Shown in pieces: positions 1-7,449 of a DNA stretch of 15,454 nucleotides; the stretch's first letter is position 1; each line of letters begins with the position of its first letter. Source of the DNA: JBBQDK01 sp038319625 (GTDB lineage Bacteria; Pseudomonadota; Gammaproteobacteria; JBBQDK01); assembly GCA_038319625.1 (NCBI GenBank), contig JBBQDK010000058.1:1-15454 (forward strand), read 5' to 3'. Below the pieces are notes generated by a model that was not told the DNA's origin, made no database searches, and worked only from the letters and a program-made list of their open reading frames with translations. The position numbers and the translations under genes are program-made.

Positions 1-163
1 TGATCTTACCGGGCATGGGCGTTGCATCCGCGAATATGGCCACGCCGTTGCGGTCGGTCAGTGCTTCTAAGGAATGCTCCGGGTCGGCATCCGGTATGAT
101 GGTCACCGACACCCGCTTGAACGGTTCGCCAGTGAATTTCATATAGACTTGCACTTTGATCAT
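1..163 (-). CDS. Partial small protein, transthyretin/carboxypeptidase-regulatory-like fold suspected (3' end outside window)
   Basis: Fifty-four codons are visible from ATG at 163 before the window ends, so the C-terminus is missing. An AGAGGA ribosome binding site sits just upstream of the ATG. The visible residues read as a beta-rich N-terminus with a central TDRNGVAIF segment. This resembles the 'T(D)xxGxaxF' strand-turn of small Ig-like/carboxypeptidase regulatory domains, but that is a pattern impression and not an identification. No signal peptide or membrane segment is visible. The same frame stays open upstream to 448, so a longer product cannot be excluded. The local Shine-Dalgarno and the change in character after the ATG favour the start given here. 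Confidence 0.6.
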   Translation of the reverse strand, partial: MIKVQVYMKFTGEPFKRVSVTIIPDADPEHSLEALTDRNGVAIFADATPMPGKI

Positions 164-241
164 GAACGAATTCCTCTGTAAGACAGTAAAAAATAATTCG
201 GGCAGGCGCTTGGTATTTGACCTGTCAATAAAAAAAAGGTA

Positions 242-536
242 CTGATCCTGTTTTTCTGCATAACTTCGGGACCCTCGTGCAGAGCTTTTCCCTCGGAACA
301 CGGTCACGATGTCGGTCTCCCGAACTTCAACGGGGTGCGTGAATATGGTGTCGAGCATCTGCTTTAAGCTGTGTGTGAGGTGACTTATCAGGTCGGCGAC
401 ACGGGTGCTGTCCATACTGCGCAGAGAGGCATATTTCAGCCCTGTGGTTCAGGGTCATAAGATCGTCTACCGTAATATCGATACAGGCATCCATTTCCTT
501 CAGTGCATTGGCGAAATTCTCACGCAATAAACCCAC
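242..536 (-). pseudogene. Possible frameshifted small gene of unknown family
   Basis: A GTG at 536 opens a frame whose first 34 codons look coding (contains ENFANALKEMDACIDITVDD). Quality then drops at about 435. In the next frame an equally protein-like stretch continues (contains DSTRVADLISHLTHSLKQML) and stays open to the left edge. Removing one A from the GAAAT at about 433-437 would join them into one helical, soluble protein. I do not recognise the family. Either the gene is broken by a single base, or only one of the two stretches is real. The 3' limit is uncertain because no stop occurs in the second frame before the next gene; 242 is where the sequence becomes AT-rich. Confidence 0.35.
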
Positions 537-809
537 TGCCTTTCTGCGTGTTCACCGTAACCATCTGTATAGCCGGCTGGCCCGTGTCAGAACAGCGCTG
601 TCGCACATCGCAGTTTCGCTATTATATAGCCCGGTGGGCAAGCAGGGTTGAAAAACATCACGATCGACAATGCAATGCGTTGCATATCAGGCTTCAGGCC
701 AGGATTTCGGCTTTTCTCGAGCGGACTATCGTGTAATATAAGCCCGCACTAATGAAATACAAACGATAATTATTGCGCGTTGGTATCGGGGCTCTCGATA
801 GTAGAACTG

Positions 810-1703
810 ATGGAAATAGAACAAGCACGTACATTTTTGGCAGTTGCCGCGAACGGCAGTTTTCTCGAAGCGTCGAGTCGCCTGCATGTAACGCAATCCA
901 CAGTCAGCTCGCGTATCCAGAACCTCGAAGCCTATCTCGGCGCGAAATTGTTCATACGCAATCGTGCCGGTGCCGTGCTGACGCCGGCCGGCAAACGTTT
1001 TTTGCGCCACGCCAAATCGTTGATCCTGACGATCGAACAGGCTCGTCACGATGTCGGCCTGCCGAGTCGGTTCCGTGCCAGCATCACGATCGGTGCACGC
1101 ATCGCATTGTGTGAGGGCTTTCTTCCGCAGTGGGTCGCCATTATGCGGGAAACGGCACCGGATATTTCACTGCGCAACGAGATTGGCTTCGAAGGGGGTT
1201 TGATGCGGCGCCTGGTGAGAGGCACGCTCGACATTGGCCTGATGTACACACCGCAGCACAGTCCCGGCCTGCAGGTCGAACATCTGTTCGACGAAACGCT
1301 GGTGCTGCTGACTACGGATCCGAACAAGCCCTGGCCGGATCAAGGTTACATCTATATCGACTGGGGTCCGGAATTCTACGCGCAGCACAACAACAGCTAT
1401 CCGGAGCTCGAGCGTCCGGCGCAGGTCGCCAATATCGGCTGGTTGGGTGTTCAGCTCATTCTCAGCAATAACGGCTCGTGTTTTCTGCCGATACGCATGG
1501 CCAAGTCATTTATCGAGGCTGGCAAGCTGCACCGCGTTCCCGACAGCCCCGAGTTCCGGCTGCCCGCCTACATGGTATTTCCTCGCGAGCACGAATCCAG
1601 CGCACTGGACCAGGCTCTGGCGTGCCTGCGTCTACTGGCCGGCAATGAACGGGATGCCACCGCAGGCGACACCGATCTCCTGTCGCCGGTACTTCAGGAG
1701 TAG
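810..1703 (+). CDS. LysR-family transcriptional regulator
   Basis: This is a 297-residue LysR-type regulator, the usual length for the family. The N-terminal winged helix-turn-helix spans about residues 1-60, with the family pattern ARTFLAVAANGSFLEASSRL then HVTQSTVSSRI and a linker with LTPAGKRFL. The rest is the two-lobed effector-binding domain (about 90-290). I chose the ATG at 810 because the protein then starts with the canonical MEIEQARTFL. A TTG at 780 would add ten residues without family support. No strong Shine-Dalgarno is visible. The effector and targets cannot be read from sequence. The only close neighbour is the convergent cfa gene, whose 3' end overlaps this one by 10 bp, so a shared promoter is not possible. 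Confidence 0.93.
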   Translation: MEIEQARTFLAVAANGSFLEASSRLHVTQSTVSSRIQNLEAYLGAKLFIRNRAGAVLTPAGKRFLRHAKSLILTIEQARHDVGLPSRFRASITIGARIALCEGFLPQWVAIMRETAPDISLRNEIGFEGGLMRRLVRGTLDIGLMYTPQHSPGLQVEHLFDETLVLLTTDPNKPWPDQGYIYIDWGPEFYAQHNNSYPELERPAQVANIGWLGVQLILSNNGSCFLPIRMAKSFIEAGKLHRVPDSPEFRLPAYMVFPREHESSALDQALACLRLLAGNERDATAGDTDLLSPVLQE

Positions 1704-3004
1704 ATGTCGGTGCGCGTCAGCGGTACCGACGCGGACTGATAACGGTGTCCGGCCAAAATCTGGTAAAGGCCCAGATCGCCCTGGGCGAAGCAGTGCGCCG
1801 CGCCCGCCATGTACAGCCGCCATGTCCGATATGTCATTTCACTGGTCTGACGAACCACCTCTTTATAATTACGTTCCAGATTGTGCATCCAATGCTGCAG
1901 CGTCATGGCATAGTGTTGTCGCAATGATTCCACATCCAGTACTTCGAAGCCGGCATCCTCCATCGCCTGCTGCACGCTGCTGATGCACGTCAGTTCGCCG
2001 TCGGGGAACACGTAGTAATTGCAGAATTGGGTGATGGGCGTGTTCGGCCAGTCGTTGTCGTTGGTGATACCGTGATTGAGAAATACGCCATCGGGCTTTA
2101 ATACGCGGCGAATCTTGGTGAAATACTGCGGTAGCCGCTTAATGCCGACATGCTCGAACATCCCGACACTGACCACTCGGTCATAGAGAATATCCTCCGG
2201 AAGATCGTGATAATCCATCAACTGTACGGATACCCGTCTTTTCAGTCCCAGGCGCTCTATGCGTTCGTTAGCATGCGCGTGTTGCTGTTTGCTGAGTGTG
2301 ATTCCCTTGATCTGGACATCGTAGTTTTGTGCCGCCCAGATGGCGAGTGCGCCCCAGCCGCAGCCGACATCCAGTACTGCCTGTCCCGATGCCAGGCGTA
2401 GTTTTCTGCAGATGTGATCGATTTTGTCTTCCTGTGCCTGATCGAGACAATGATTGCCATCTTTGAAGTAGGCACAGGAATAGACCATATTCCGATCGAG
2501 CCAAAGACGATAGAACTCGTTACTGACGTCGTAGTGATAAGCGATACTGGTGTGTGAGTTGGTGCGTGACAGGCTGCCGGCCTTGATACTGCGCGCTGTA
2601 TCGACCACCGGGTTGCGCGGCAGTCGCAAAACCTTCAATCCGTAACCGAGTTTTTCCCGCCATGTGAAACGGTGCTGCAGCAGGTAATTCACCATATCGT
2701 AGATTGCGATCATGTCACCGTCCGCGTCCACGTATCCGGACAGGTAGGCCTCCGCCAAACGTACCAGGTCACCATGCATGAAGTACTCTCGTATCACCGC
2801 GGGGTCACGAACGATCAGGACCGCAGTGCCTTCACTGTCGGGCGTGATGTCGGTTCCATCCCAGAGAAACACTTTGACCTTGCCACGGTATCCTGCGAAT
2901 AGTTCGTCGAGCATCGAGAAGGCGAGATCCCGAATAGGTTGGCAAATATCGTCGATGAACGGTCGTTGCATTGGCTCGATTACTGCGGACTGCTGATTAT
3001 CCAT
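1694..3004 (-). CDS. cfa: Cyclopropane-fatty-acyl-phospholipid synthase
   Basis: The enzyme transfers a methylene group from S-adenosylmethionine to cis double bonds of membrane phospholipid acyl chains, a stationary-phase and acid/solvent stress adaptation. The product is 436 residues, somewhat longer than the roughly 380 of E. coli Cfa. An N-terminal lipid-binding region (about 1-150) precedes the Rossmann methyltransferase domain. SAM motif I is LDVGCGWG at 211-218. Family signatures are AYHYDVSNEFYRLWLD at 155-170, MFEHVG at 282-287 and a YVFPDGEL segment at 331-338. The ATG at 3004 has AGGA seven bases upstream. A candidate promoter lies at 3138-3166. The 3' end overlaps the convergent LysR gene. 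Confidence 0.96.
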   Translation of the reverse strand: MDNQQSAVIEPMQRPFIDDICQPIRDLAFSMLDELFAGYRGKVKVFLWDGTDITPDSEGTAVLIVRDPAVIREYFMHGDLVRLAEAYLSGYVDADGDMIAIYDMVNYLLQHRFTWREKLGYGLKVLRLPRNPVVDTARSIKAGSLSRTNSHTSIAYHYDVSNEFYRLWLDRNMVYSCAYFKDGNHCLDQAQEDKIDHICRKLRLASGQAVLDVGCGWGALAIWAAQNYDVQIKGITLSKQQHAHANERIERLGLKRRVSVQLMDYHDLPEDILYDRVVSVGMFEHVGIKRLPQYFTKIRRVLKPDGVFLNHGITNDNDWPNTPITQFCNYYVFPDGELTCISSVQQAMEDAGFEVLDVESLRQHYAMTLQHWMHNLERNYKEVVRQTSEMTYRTWRLYMAGAAHCFAQGDLGLYQILAGHRYQSASVPLTRTDIYS

Positions 3005-3137
3005 CTTGGTATCCTGGCGTTGGCAACATGGGAATCGGAAGCTGTCGCAATATCACTGTGTATCGATTCAATCAGCACGGCTTTGTATTGATGAAGGTAT
3101 CCGTGTGCAGAAGCGTCGCTGGTAAAAAGATGTAGCC

Positions 3138-3166
3138 TATTTACTTGTTAAATAAATATCCGTCAA
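3138..3166 (-). promoter_or_regulatory. Candidate cfa promoter
   Basis: On the minus strand a TTGACG -35 (3166-3161) is followed after 17 bp by TAAATA (3143-3138). The -35 is close to consensus and the -10 is weak. A GGCTACAT element just downstream resembles the -10 of sigma-S promoters, which would fit the stationary-phase control known for cfa in enterobacteria. The predicted leader is about 125 nt. Apart from this I see nothing else in 3005-3409, which is AT-rich and has no credible open frame. Confidence 0.35.
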
Positions 3167-3409
3167 CTCATTCTCGCCGATGGGCGTTAATTCGTTCAAT
3201 ACGCGTCGATAAATCGATATCGTTGTTGTGAGCTATTGAAATGTTCGACTTAAAAATGAGCGATGCTGTAATAAAGCAGATGCGATGAATCAAAATATTT
3301 TATGCAAACGTGGAGATAATTAATCGGGGAATTGCCAACCTGTGGAACGGGCGCGAGAGCGGGAATTCAGCAGCGTGAAGAATGTAGGGATACCCTGATT
3401 TATTACATG

Positions 3410-3487
3410 AACCGCCATGGACGCCAAGAAAATCTGTTTTGAAATTCAAGAGAGAATATCTTGACGCGTTTGGCGTTCTTGGCGGTT
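3410..3487. repeat. Inverted repeat with 18-bp arms (MITE/REP-like)
   Basis: The left arm at 3410-3427 (AACCGCCATGGACGCCAA) and the right arm at 3470-3487 are reverse complements at 16 of 18 positions, separated by 42 bp of AT-rich sequence. The motif 'ACGCCAAGAACGCCAAG'-style is one I associate with dispersed intergenic repeats in many proteobacteria. No transposase is present. The right arm ends 10 bp from the premature stop of the nsrR remnant, so the element probably marks the breakpoint that truncated that gene. Confidence 0.7.
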
Positions 3488-3496
3488 GATGGTTTT

Positions 3497-3631
3497 TCAG
3501 GCATGCCTTAGATTATTATTCGACACGCCACGGATCCTGGCGATCTCCGAGATGATTACCATCTCGTTGTAGTTAAAGGCCAGGTAGATCAGTGTCCGTA
3601 GCACTGAGTTGGCAAATCGTGTTAATTGCAC
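3497..3631 (-). pseudogene. nsrR: Truncated Rrf2-family NO-sensing repressor remnant (NsrR-like)
   Basis: From a GTG at 3631 the frame encodes 44 residues beginning MQLTRFANSVLRTLIYLAF and continuing into an ISEIARIRGVS helix-turn-helix segment. That is the N-terminal winged-helix of NsrR/Rrf2 regulators, which normally start MQLTxFxDY(S/A)LRxLIYLA. Intact NsrR is about 140-150 residues, and its [2Fe-2S]-binding cysteines lie further C-terminal. Here the gene stops at 3497 right after the recognition helix, next to the inverted repeat, and I find no continuation beyond that repeat. The product would lack the wing, the iron-sulfur ligands and the dimerisation helix, so it is almost certainly non-functional. 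It lies divergent to the DUF2249 gene, the usual arrangement for a local NO regulator. Confidence 0.82.
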
Positions 3632-3747
3632 TGTCGTTCCGGACGTGGGGTTATCATGGTGTCATTCTCCAGGTGACGCGGAGCGGCTGGCGGAGCATTC
3701 CGGCTACTGTCATGAAGGATAAAAATCACTTCCGTAGCCAGCTCCCC

Positions 3748-3775
3748 TTGACAGGAATTATAAAAGATGTACTTT
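3748..3775 (+). promoter_or_regulatory. Candidate promoter of the DUF2249-membrane protein unit
   Basis: A perfect TTGACA -35 at 3748-3753 is followed, 16 bp later, by TACTTT (3770-3775), a weak -10. The NsrR-like operator overlaps the -10 region, which is where a repressor would block transcription. The leader to the start codon would be about 130 nt. Confidence 0.4.
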
Positions 3776-3786
3776 GTATGAACCTT
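3764..3786 (+). promoter_or_regulatory. NsrR-like operator
   Basis: The left half AAGATGTACTT (3764-3774), a one-base spacer and the right half GTATGAACCTT (3776-3786) match the known NsrR consensus (AAGATGYATTT-N-AAATRCATCTT). By my count the halves agree at 10 of 11 and 7 of 11 positions. The site lies between a remnant of nsrR and a likely NO-related gene pair, overlapping the candidate promoter. Overlapping it is a second palindrome, TTTGTA-N7-TACAAA (3773-3791). Confidence 0.6.
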
Positions 3787-3915
3787 ACAAAACATTGCCA
3801 GCACAGATCTCAGCACCCACTGCCGCACTGCGCGCGCATGCCGATCACAACATCATCGCGCAGAATGGTTTCACACATCCAGACACACAACCGTCTTTTT
3901 CAGGAGAATGGTAAA

Positions 3916-4176
3916 ATGGCTACCCCGCATCTGCATCTTCAAGACGATCGTCTCTATCACTTCGACGCGCGCGGTATCGCCAAGCGCTTCCGCCATGCCG
4001 CGATATTCGGCGCGCTGGATGCACTGCACCCGGGCGAGACCATGCGCTTCTACAACGACCATGATCCGTTGCCGCTGCTCGATCAGTTGCGTGGCCGCTA
4101 CGGGGAGGCCGTGGCGATCAATTACATCAAGCGCGAGTCGGGCGAGATTGTGATCGACTTCGCCAAGATGCAGTAA
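3916..4176 (+). CDS. DUF2249 domain protein
   Basis: A small soluble protein of 86 residues covering a complete DUF2249 domain. The N-terminal YHFDARGIAKRFRHAAIFGA region is followed by GALDALHPGETMRFYNDHDP at about 32-51 and LPLL, the characteristic 'aL..L.pGe...h.DHDPxPLL' core. The function of DUF2249 is unproven; such genes are often found with NO and denitrification genes (NnrS, NorB, hemerythrins). I chose the ATG at 3916, preceded by AGGAGA, over the longer frame from 3592, whose extension is low-complexity and crosses the operator and promoter. The stop codon directly abuts the start of the membrane-protein gene. Confidence 0.9.
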   Translation: MATPHLHLQDDRLYHFDARGIAKRFRHAAIFGALDALHPGETMRFYNDHDPLPLLDQLRGRYGEAVAINYIKRESGEIVIDFAKMQ

Positions 4177-5295
4177 TTGCTGCCGGCCCTCGTCGTCTCG
4201 GCAATTGTTTGTCTGGCGGCGTCGATTGCACTGCTGCTGGGCACCACTGTGGCACCTCCGGTCGTGGAGCACTTAAGCTTCGCGGTGGGGATCATGCCGT
4301 TGATCTTCGGTGCCATGCTGTATTTTGTACCGGTGTTGACGCGCAGCCGCGTTACAGAACCGGCAGTATGGTGGCTGCCTGTGCTTGCCGGCATCGCCGC
4401 GCTGCTGGTGGTCAGCGGCTTCGCCGTACCGGCGTTTTTCACCGTCGGCAGCAATGCCGGTGCAGCACTCGCGCTGATGACTGTTCTCGTTCTGGCGGCA
4501 TGGATGGTGAAGCGTGGACAGGCGGCACTGGACCCGCCTCACCCCTGTCTGTACTGGTACCTTGCGGCTGTGTTGTGTCTGGCCTTGGCGCTCGTGGCCG
4601 TACTCGCCATGCCTGTCTGGCCCTCGCAACGTTTGGCGCTGCGCCTTTTGCATCTGCACCTGAATACACTGGGTTTCATCGGCATCACGGCCATCGGCAC
4701 GTTGCAGGTTCTGCTACCGACGGCTGCCGGCCGTCCCGATCAGAATGCAGGCGAGCGCCTGCGTAGCGATCTGCCACTGACCGTGATCGGCGTGCTGTGC
4801 GTGGCGGTCGGCGCCGCCTGGCTGATGCCGCTTGCCTATGCCGGTACCGTGTTGCTGTTGTTCGTGGTACTGCGACTCGCAACGGTGTGGGTGACACGCT
4901 TTCGCGATGTTGTATTCAGACTGAACGGCGCCGCCCCGTCACTGGCATTGGCACTGTTCGGCCTGTTCGCGATGCTGATTTTCGGTATGGTACATGCCCA
5001 GCGCTGGCTGGATGGCAGGAATACCGTATACGGTTTCATACTGGCATTTCTGTTGCCCTTGGTTACCGGTGCGGCGAGTCAGTTGCTGCCGCTCTGGATC
5101 AGGCCCGGCATGCAGACGGCGTGGCATACCAGAGCGCGTGATACCCTGACGCGTTTCGCTGGCATCCGCGCACTGGCATTCGTTGCTGCCGGTCTCGGTT
5201 GCGCTGCGGGCTGGCACGCGGCTGCCTGGCTGGGTGCGCTCGCGCTGGTGTGGTTCGCGGGCCAGATGCTGCGGGCCTTTACGATGCGCGCCTGA
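4177..5295 (+). CDS. Polytopic membrane protein, haem-copper-oxidase/NnrS-like, probably NO-related
   Basis: A 372-residue protein with about 12 hydrophobic helices and short loops, so an inner-membrane protein. Histidines occur at helix starts or inside helices: H32 before helix 2 (EHLSFAVGIMPL), H157 and H159 in LHLHLNTLGFIGITAIGTLQ at the start of helix 6, and a histidine near 272 at the end of helix 9. This distribution recalls NnrS proteins and the subunit I fold of haem-copper oxidases/NO reductases, where such histidines bind haem or metal. I did not recognise a named family with certainty. The only start with a full first helix is TTG at 4177, immediately after the TAA of the DUF2249 gene, which implies translational coupling. 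It ends 41 bp from the convergent kinase gene with no visible terminator. Confidence 0.8.
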   Translation: MLPALVVSAIVCLAASIALLLGTTVAPPVVEHLSFAVGIMPLIFGAMLYFVPVLTRSRVTEPAVWWLPVLAGIAALLVVSGFAVPAFFTVGSNAGAALALMTVLVLAAWMVKRGQAALDPPHPCLYWYLAAVLCLALALVAVLAMPVWPSQRLALRLLHLHLNTLGFIGITAIGTLQVLLPTAAGRPDQNAGERLRSDLPLTVIGVLCVAVGAAWLMPLAYAGTVLLLFVVLRLATVWVTRFRDVVFRLNGAAPSLALALFGLFAMLIFGMVHAQRWLDGRNTVYGFILAFLLPLVTGAASQLLPLWIRPGMQTAWHTRARDTLTRFAGIRALAFVAAGLGCAAGWHAAAWLGALALVWFAGQMLRAFTMRA

Positions 5296-5336
5296 GACGT
5301 CGTACTTGCACTGATTCGCGATGATCCGCTGTTGCG

Positions 5337-6647
5337 CTACGTGCTACCGATAGCGGGGAACAGCACCCGTACCCTGAGACCGCCTGTCGGCACATCCGCG
5401 AGCCTTAGCGTCGCACCATGGCGTTCGGCGATGGCCTTGACGATCGCGAGCCCCAATCCCGTGCCGGACCTATCCGTACCGATCTGACGATAAAAGCGAT
5501 CGAACACGCGTTCACGTTCCTCGGCGGGAATGCCGGGACCGGTATCCGTAACCTCCAGCCAGACGCTGTCGGCAGTCGTTCCGGTCGAGACGTCGATACA
5601 GCCACCACGCGGTGTGTAATGAATGGCGTTCTCCAGCAGATTGGCGAGCAGTGTTTCCAGCGCGGTCGATTCACCGGGCACCACTGCCTGTTTATTTTCC
5701 ACGGCGATACCGAGATCCAGACCGTTGGCCTCGGCGAGCGTCAGGTAGCGTGACGAGACGATACTCGCGAGATCGGACAGGTTAACGGGTTTGAAACGAC
5801 GCTCGTCACCGCCGGGTTCGCTGCGTGCGAGTGTGAGCAGTTGTTCCACCAGATGCGTCGCCCGTTGCAGCCCCGCCTTGAGATCGGCCAGGGCGTCACT
5901 GCGCTCCGCTGCGTCTTTGGCGCGCCCGATGAGTTGGGCCTGGAGGGCCAGCGCGGTGAGGGGGGTGCGTAATTCATGCGCGGCATCGGCAACGAAGCTG
6001 CGCTGTGATTCGAGGGACTTGCCGAGGCGGACCAGCAGGCTGTTCAGGGCGTGAATCAGCGGCAGGACTTCCGTGGGCGTGCCTTGCAGCGGCAGCGGTG
6101 TCAGATCTTCCGAGTTGCGATCACCCACCCATACCGCCAGCCGCGACAGGGGTGCCAGCCCATGCCCCACAATCAGCCACACCATGAGTGCGACAACCGG
6201 TAGCAGTACCAGAAAAGGTGTCACGGCCCGCGCGGTGGCGTTGGCCGCGAGTTCTTCCCGGTCGCTCAAGGGCTGCGCCACTTCGATAATCCGGCCCTGG
6301 TAGTTGTCGGAGAATACTCGCCAGGCCCGGTGATCGAACTGCAAATCATCGAAGCCCATGTGCCGTGGGCGGGGCAGTCCGTTGCGGGCGTCGGACAGAT
6401 AGCTACGACTGCCATCCACCGCGAACACCTGCACCACAAAATCCACGTCCTCTTCCGGATCATTCTGCGCGACCGCTGTGTGAAAATCCCCGTGGCGCTG
6501 TGCGAACGCAATCTGCCGCAACTGGTAATCGAAGTTCTCGTCCGTCTCCTCGCGGGCGACCCGATAGGAAACATAGGCCGCAGCCAGCAGCGCCAGACTC
6601 AATGCGGTGAGCAGCGCGAACAGCAGCTGGCGGCGCAGCGAGGTCAT
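5337..6647 (-). CDS. Sensor histidine kinase, QseC/PmrB-like
   Basis: An inner-membrane sensor kinase of 436 residues. Transmembrane helix 1 is at about 8-28, a periplasmic sensor region at 29-140, helix 2 at about 142-161, then a HAMP-like linker. The dimerisation/phosphoacceptor box FVADAAHELRTPL has its histidine at 224. The ATPase domain has the N box (LLENAIHYTP, N340), the G1 box DTGPGIP at 368-374, the F box FDRFYR and the G2 box GTGLGLAIV at 395-403, so all catalytic motifs are intact. The start is the ATG at 6647 in an ATGA overlap with the regulator gene; an upstream start would extend into the regulator's coding region. The signal sensed is unknown; QseC and PmrB relatives sense catechols, metals or pH. 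Confidence 0.95.
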   Translation of the reverse strand: MTSLRRQLLFALLTALSLALLAAAYVSYRVAREETDENFDYQLRQIAFAQRHGDFHTAVAQNDPEEDVDFVVQVFAVDGSRSYLSDARNGLPRPRHMGFDDLQFDHRAWRVFSDNYQGRIIEVAQPLSDREELAANATARAVTPFLVLLPVVALMVWLIVGHGLAPLSRLAVWVGDRNSEDLTPLPLQGTPTEVLPLIHALNSLLVRLGKSLESQRSFVADAAHELRTPLTALALQAQLIGRAKDAAERSDALADLKAGLQRATHLVEQLLTLARSEPGGDERRFKPVNLSDLASIVSSRYLTLAEANGLDLGIAVENKQAVVPGESTALETLLANLLENAIHYTPRGGCIDVSTGTTADSVWLEVTDTGPGIPAEERERVFDRFYRQIGTDRSGTGLGLAIVKAIAERHGATLRLADVPTGGLRVRVLFPAIGST

Positions 6648-7306
6648 AATGCGGAAGGCACCAGCCAGCCGACCCCGCGCAGGTTGCGTATCCACTCCGG
6701 CCCCAGCTTGCGGCGCAGGGCATGAATGTGGACTTCCACCGTATTGCTACCCACTTCTTCTTCCCAGCCGTAGAGCCGGTCTTCCAGTGCGGCGCGGGAA
6801 ACCGGCTGGCCGGGTTGCTCCAGCAGTATGCGCAGCAGCGCGAATTCCCGTGCCGACAGATCCACAGGCTGCTCGCGCAACCAGACTTCATGGCTGGCGG
6901 GATCCATGCGTAATTCGCCCACCTCAATGATCGGGTTGGGTCTGCCGCTCCGACGTCGCGTCAATGCCCGCAAGCGCGCGGCCAGTTCATCGAGATCGAA
7001 GGGCTTGACGAGATAGTCGTCAGCGCCGGCGTCCAGTCCGTGGACGCGATCGGATACGCCATCCCGGGCGGTGATGATCAGCACCGGCACGGAATTTTTT
7101 GCCCGGCGGATGTCTGTCAATAATTCAAGGCCGCTTTTGCGCGGCAGTCCCAGATCGAGGACCACGATGTCATAGGGTGTGTCCTTGAGAGCTAAGCCGG
7201 CGGCGTGTCCGTCCTTCGCCCAATCCACGGCGTAACCTTCCTGTCGGAGTCCACGCTGGACAGCCGCACCGATCATGGCGTCATCTTCCACTACCAGTAT
7301 GCGCAT
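6644..7306 (-). CDS. Response regulator, OmpR family, QseB/PmrA-like
   Basis: A 220-residue regulator. The receiver domain (1-115) begins MRILVVEDDAMIGAAV with the acidic pair D8/D9, phosphoacceptor D51 in VVLDLGLP, T79 and K101 in LVKPFD. The winged-helix DNA-binding domain follows (about 125-218), with SNTVEVHIHALRRKLG as the recognition region; that wording is typical of the QseB/PmrA branch. I chose ATG 7306 because the receiver then starts canonically; the frame continues upstream to 7366 with non-homologous residues. The gene overlaps its kinase by ATGA. Two matching PmrA/QseB-type boxes in the window are its likely targets. Confidence 0.95.
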   Translation of the reverse strand: MRILVVEDDAMIGAAVQRGLRQEGYAVDWAKDGHAAGLALKDTPYDIVVLDLGLPRKSGLELLTDIRRAKNSVPVLIITARDGVSDRVHGLDAGADDYLVKPFDLDELAARLRALTRRRSGRPNPIIEVGELRMDPASHEVWLREQPVDLSAREFALLRILLEQPGQPVSRAALEDRLYGWEEEVGSNTVEVHIHALRRKLGPEWIRNLRGVGWLVPSAL

Positions 7307-7359
7307 GCCGATTACGCGCTCGTCTCTCGTTGGTGGACCCCGGTCAAGGTCATGGTCAC

Positions 7360-7388
7360 ATTTCATACATACACGCTATCCACGTCAA
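7360..7388 (-). promoter_or_regulatory. Candidate internal promoter for the two-component genes
   Basis: A TTGACG -35 (7388-7383), a 17-bp spacer and TGAAAT (7365-7360) lie upstream of the regulator start, giving a leader of about 47 nt. This could supply basal regulator and kinase expression independent of the box upstream of the PepSY gene. Confidence 0.4.
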
Positions 7389-7449
7389 TCATTTCCGCAA
7401 TCGGTCGGCGTAGGTAACGGGTAGCATGATGCATACTCATGCGGCAGTC

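Noticed and set aside
503..736. 77-codon plus-strand frame upstream of the LysR gene
   Set aside because: Cys- and Arg-rich composition with no recognisable motif, and it overlaps the more protein-like minus-strand frame.
3773..3791. TTTGTA-N7-TACAAA palindrome as an FNR/Dnr or NorR site
   Set aside because: FNR/Dnr sites are TTGAT-N4-ATCAA and NorR sites are GT-N7-AC; the spacing here (GT-N9-AC) fits neither. The overlapping NsrR-like match is better.
3592..3915. N-terminal extension of the DUF2249 protein
   Set aside because: The extension crosses the nsrR start, the promoter and the operator. A good AGGAGA precedes the internal ATG at 3916, and the DUF2249 domain starts there.
4209..4766. 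185-codon plus-strand frame inside the membrane-protein gene
   Set aside because: Gly-, Arg- and Cys-rich shadow frame. The overlapping frame has clear transmembrane helices and conserved motifs.
7304..7366. N-terminal extension of the response regulator from 7366
   Set aside because: The receiver domain starts canonically at MRILVVEDD (7306), and the extension overlaps a likely promoter -10 element.
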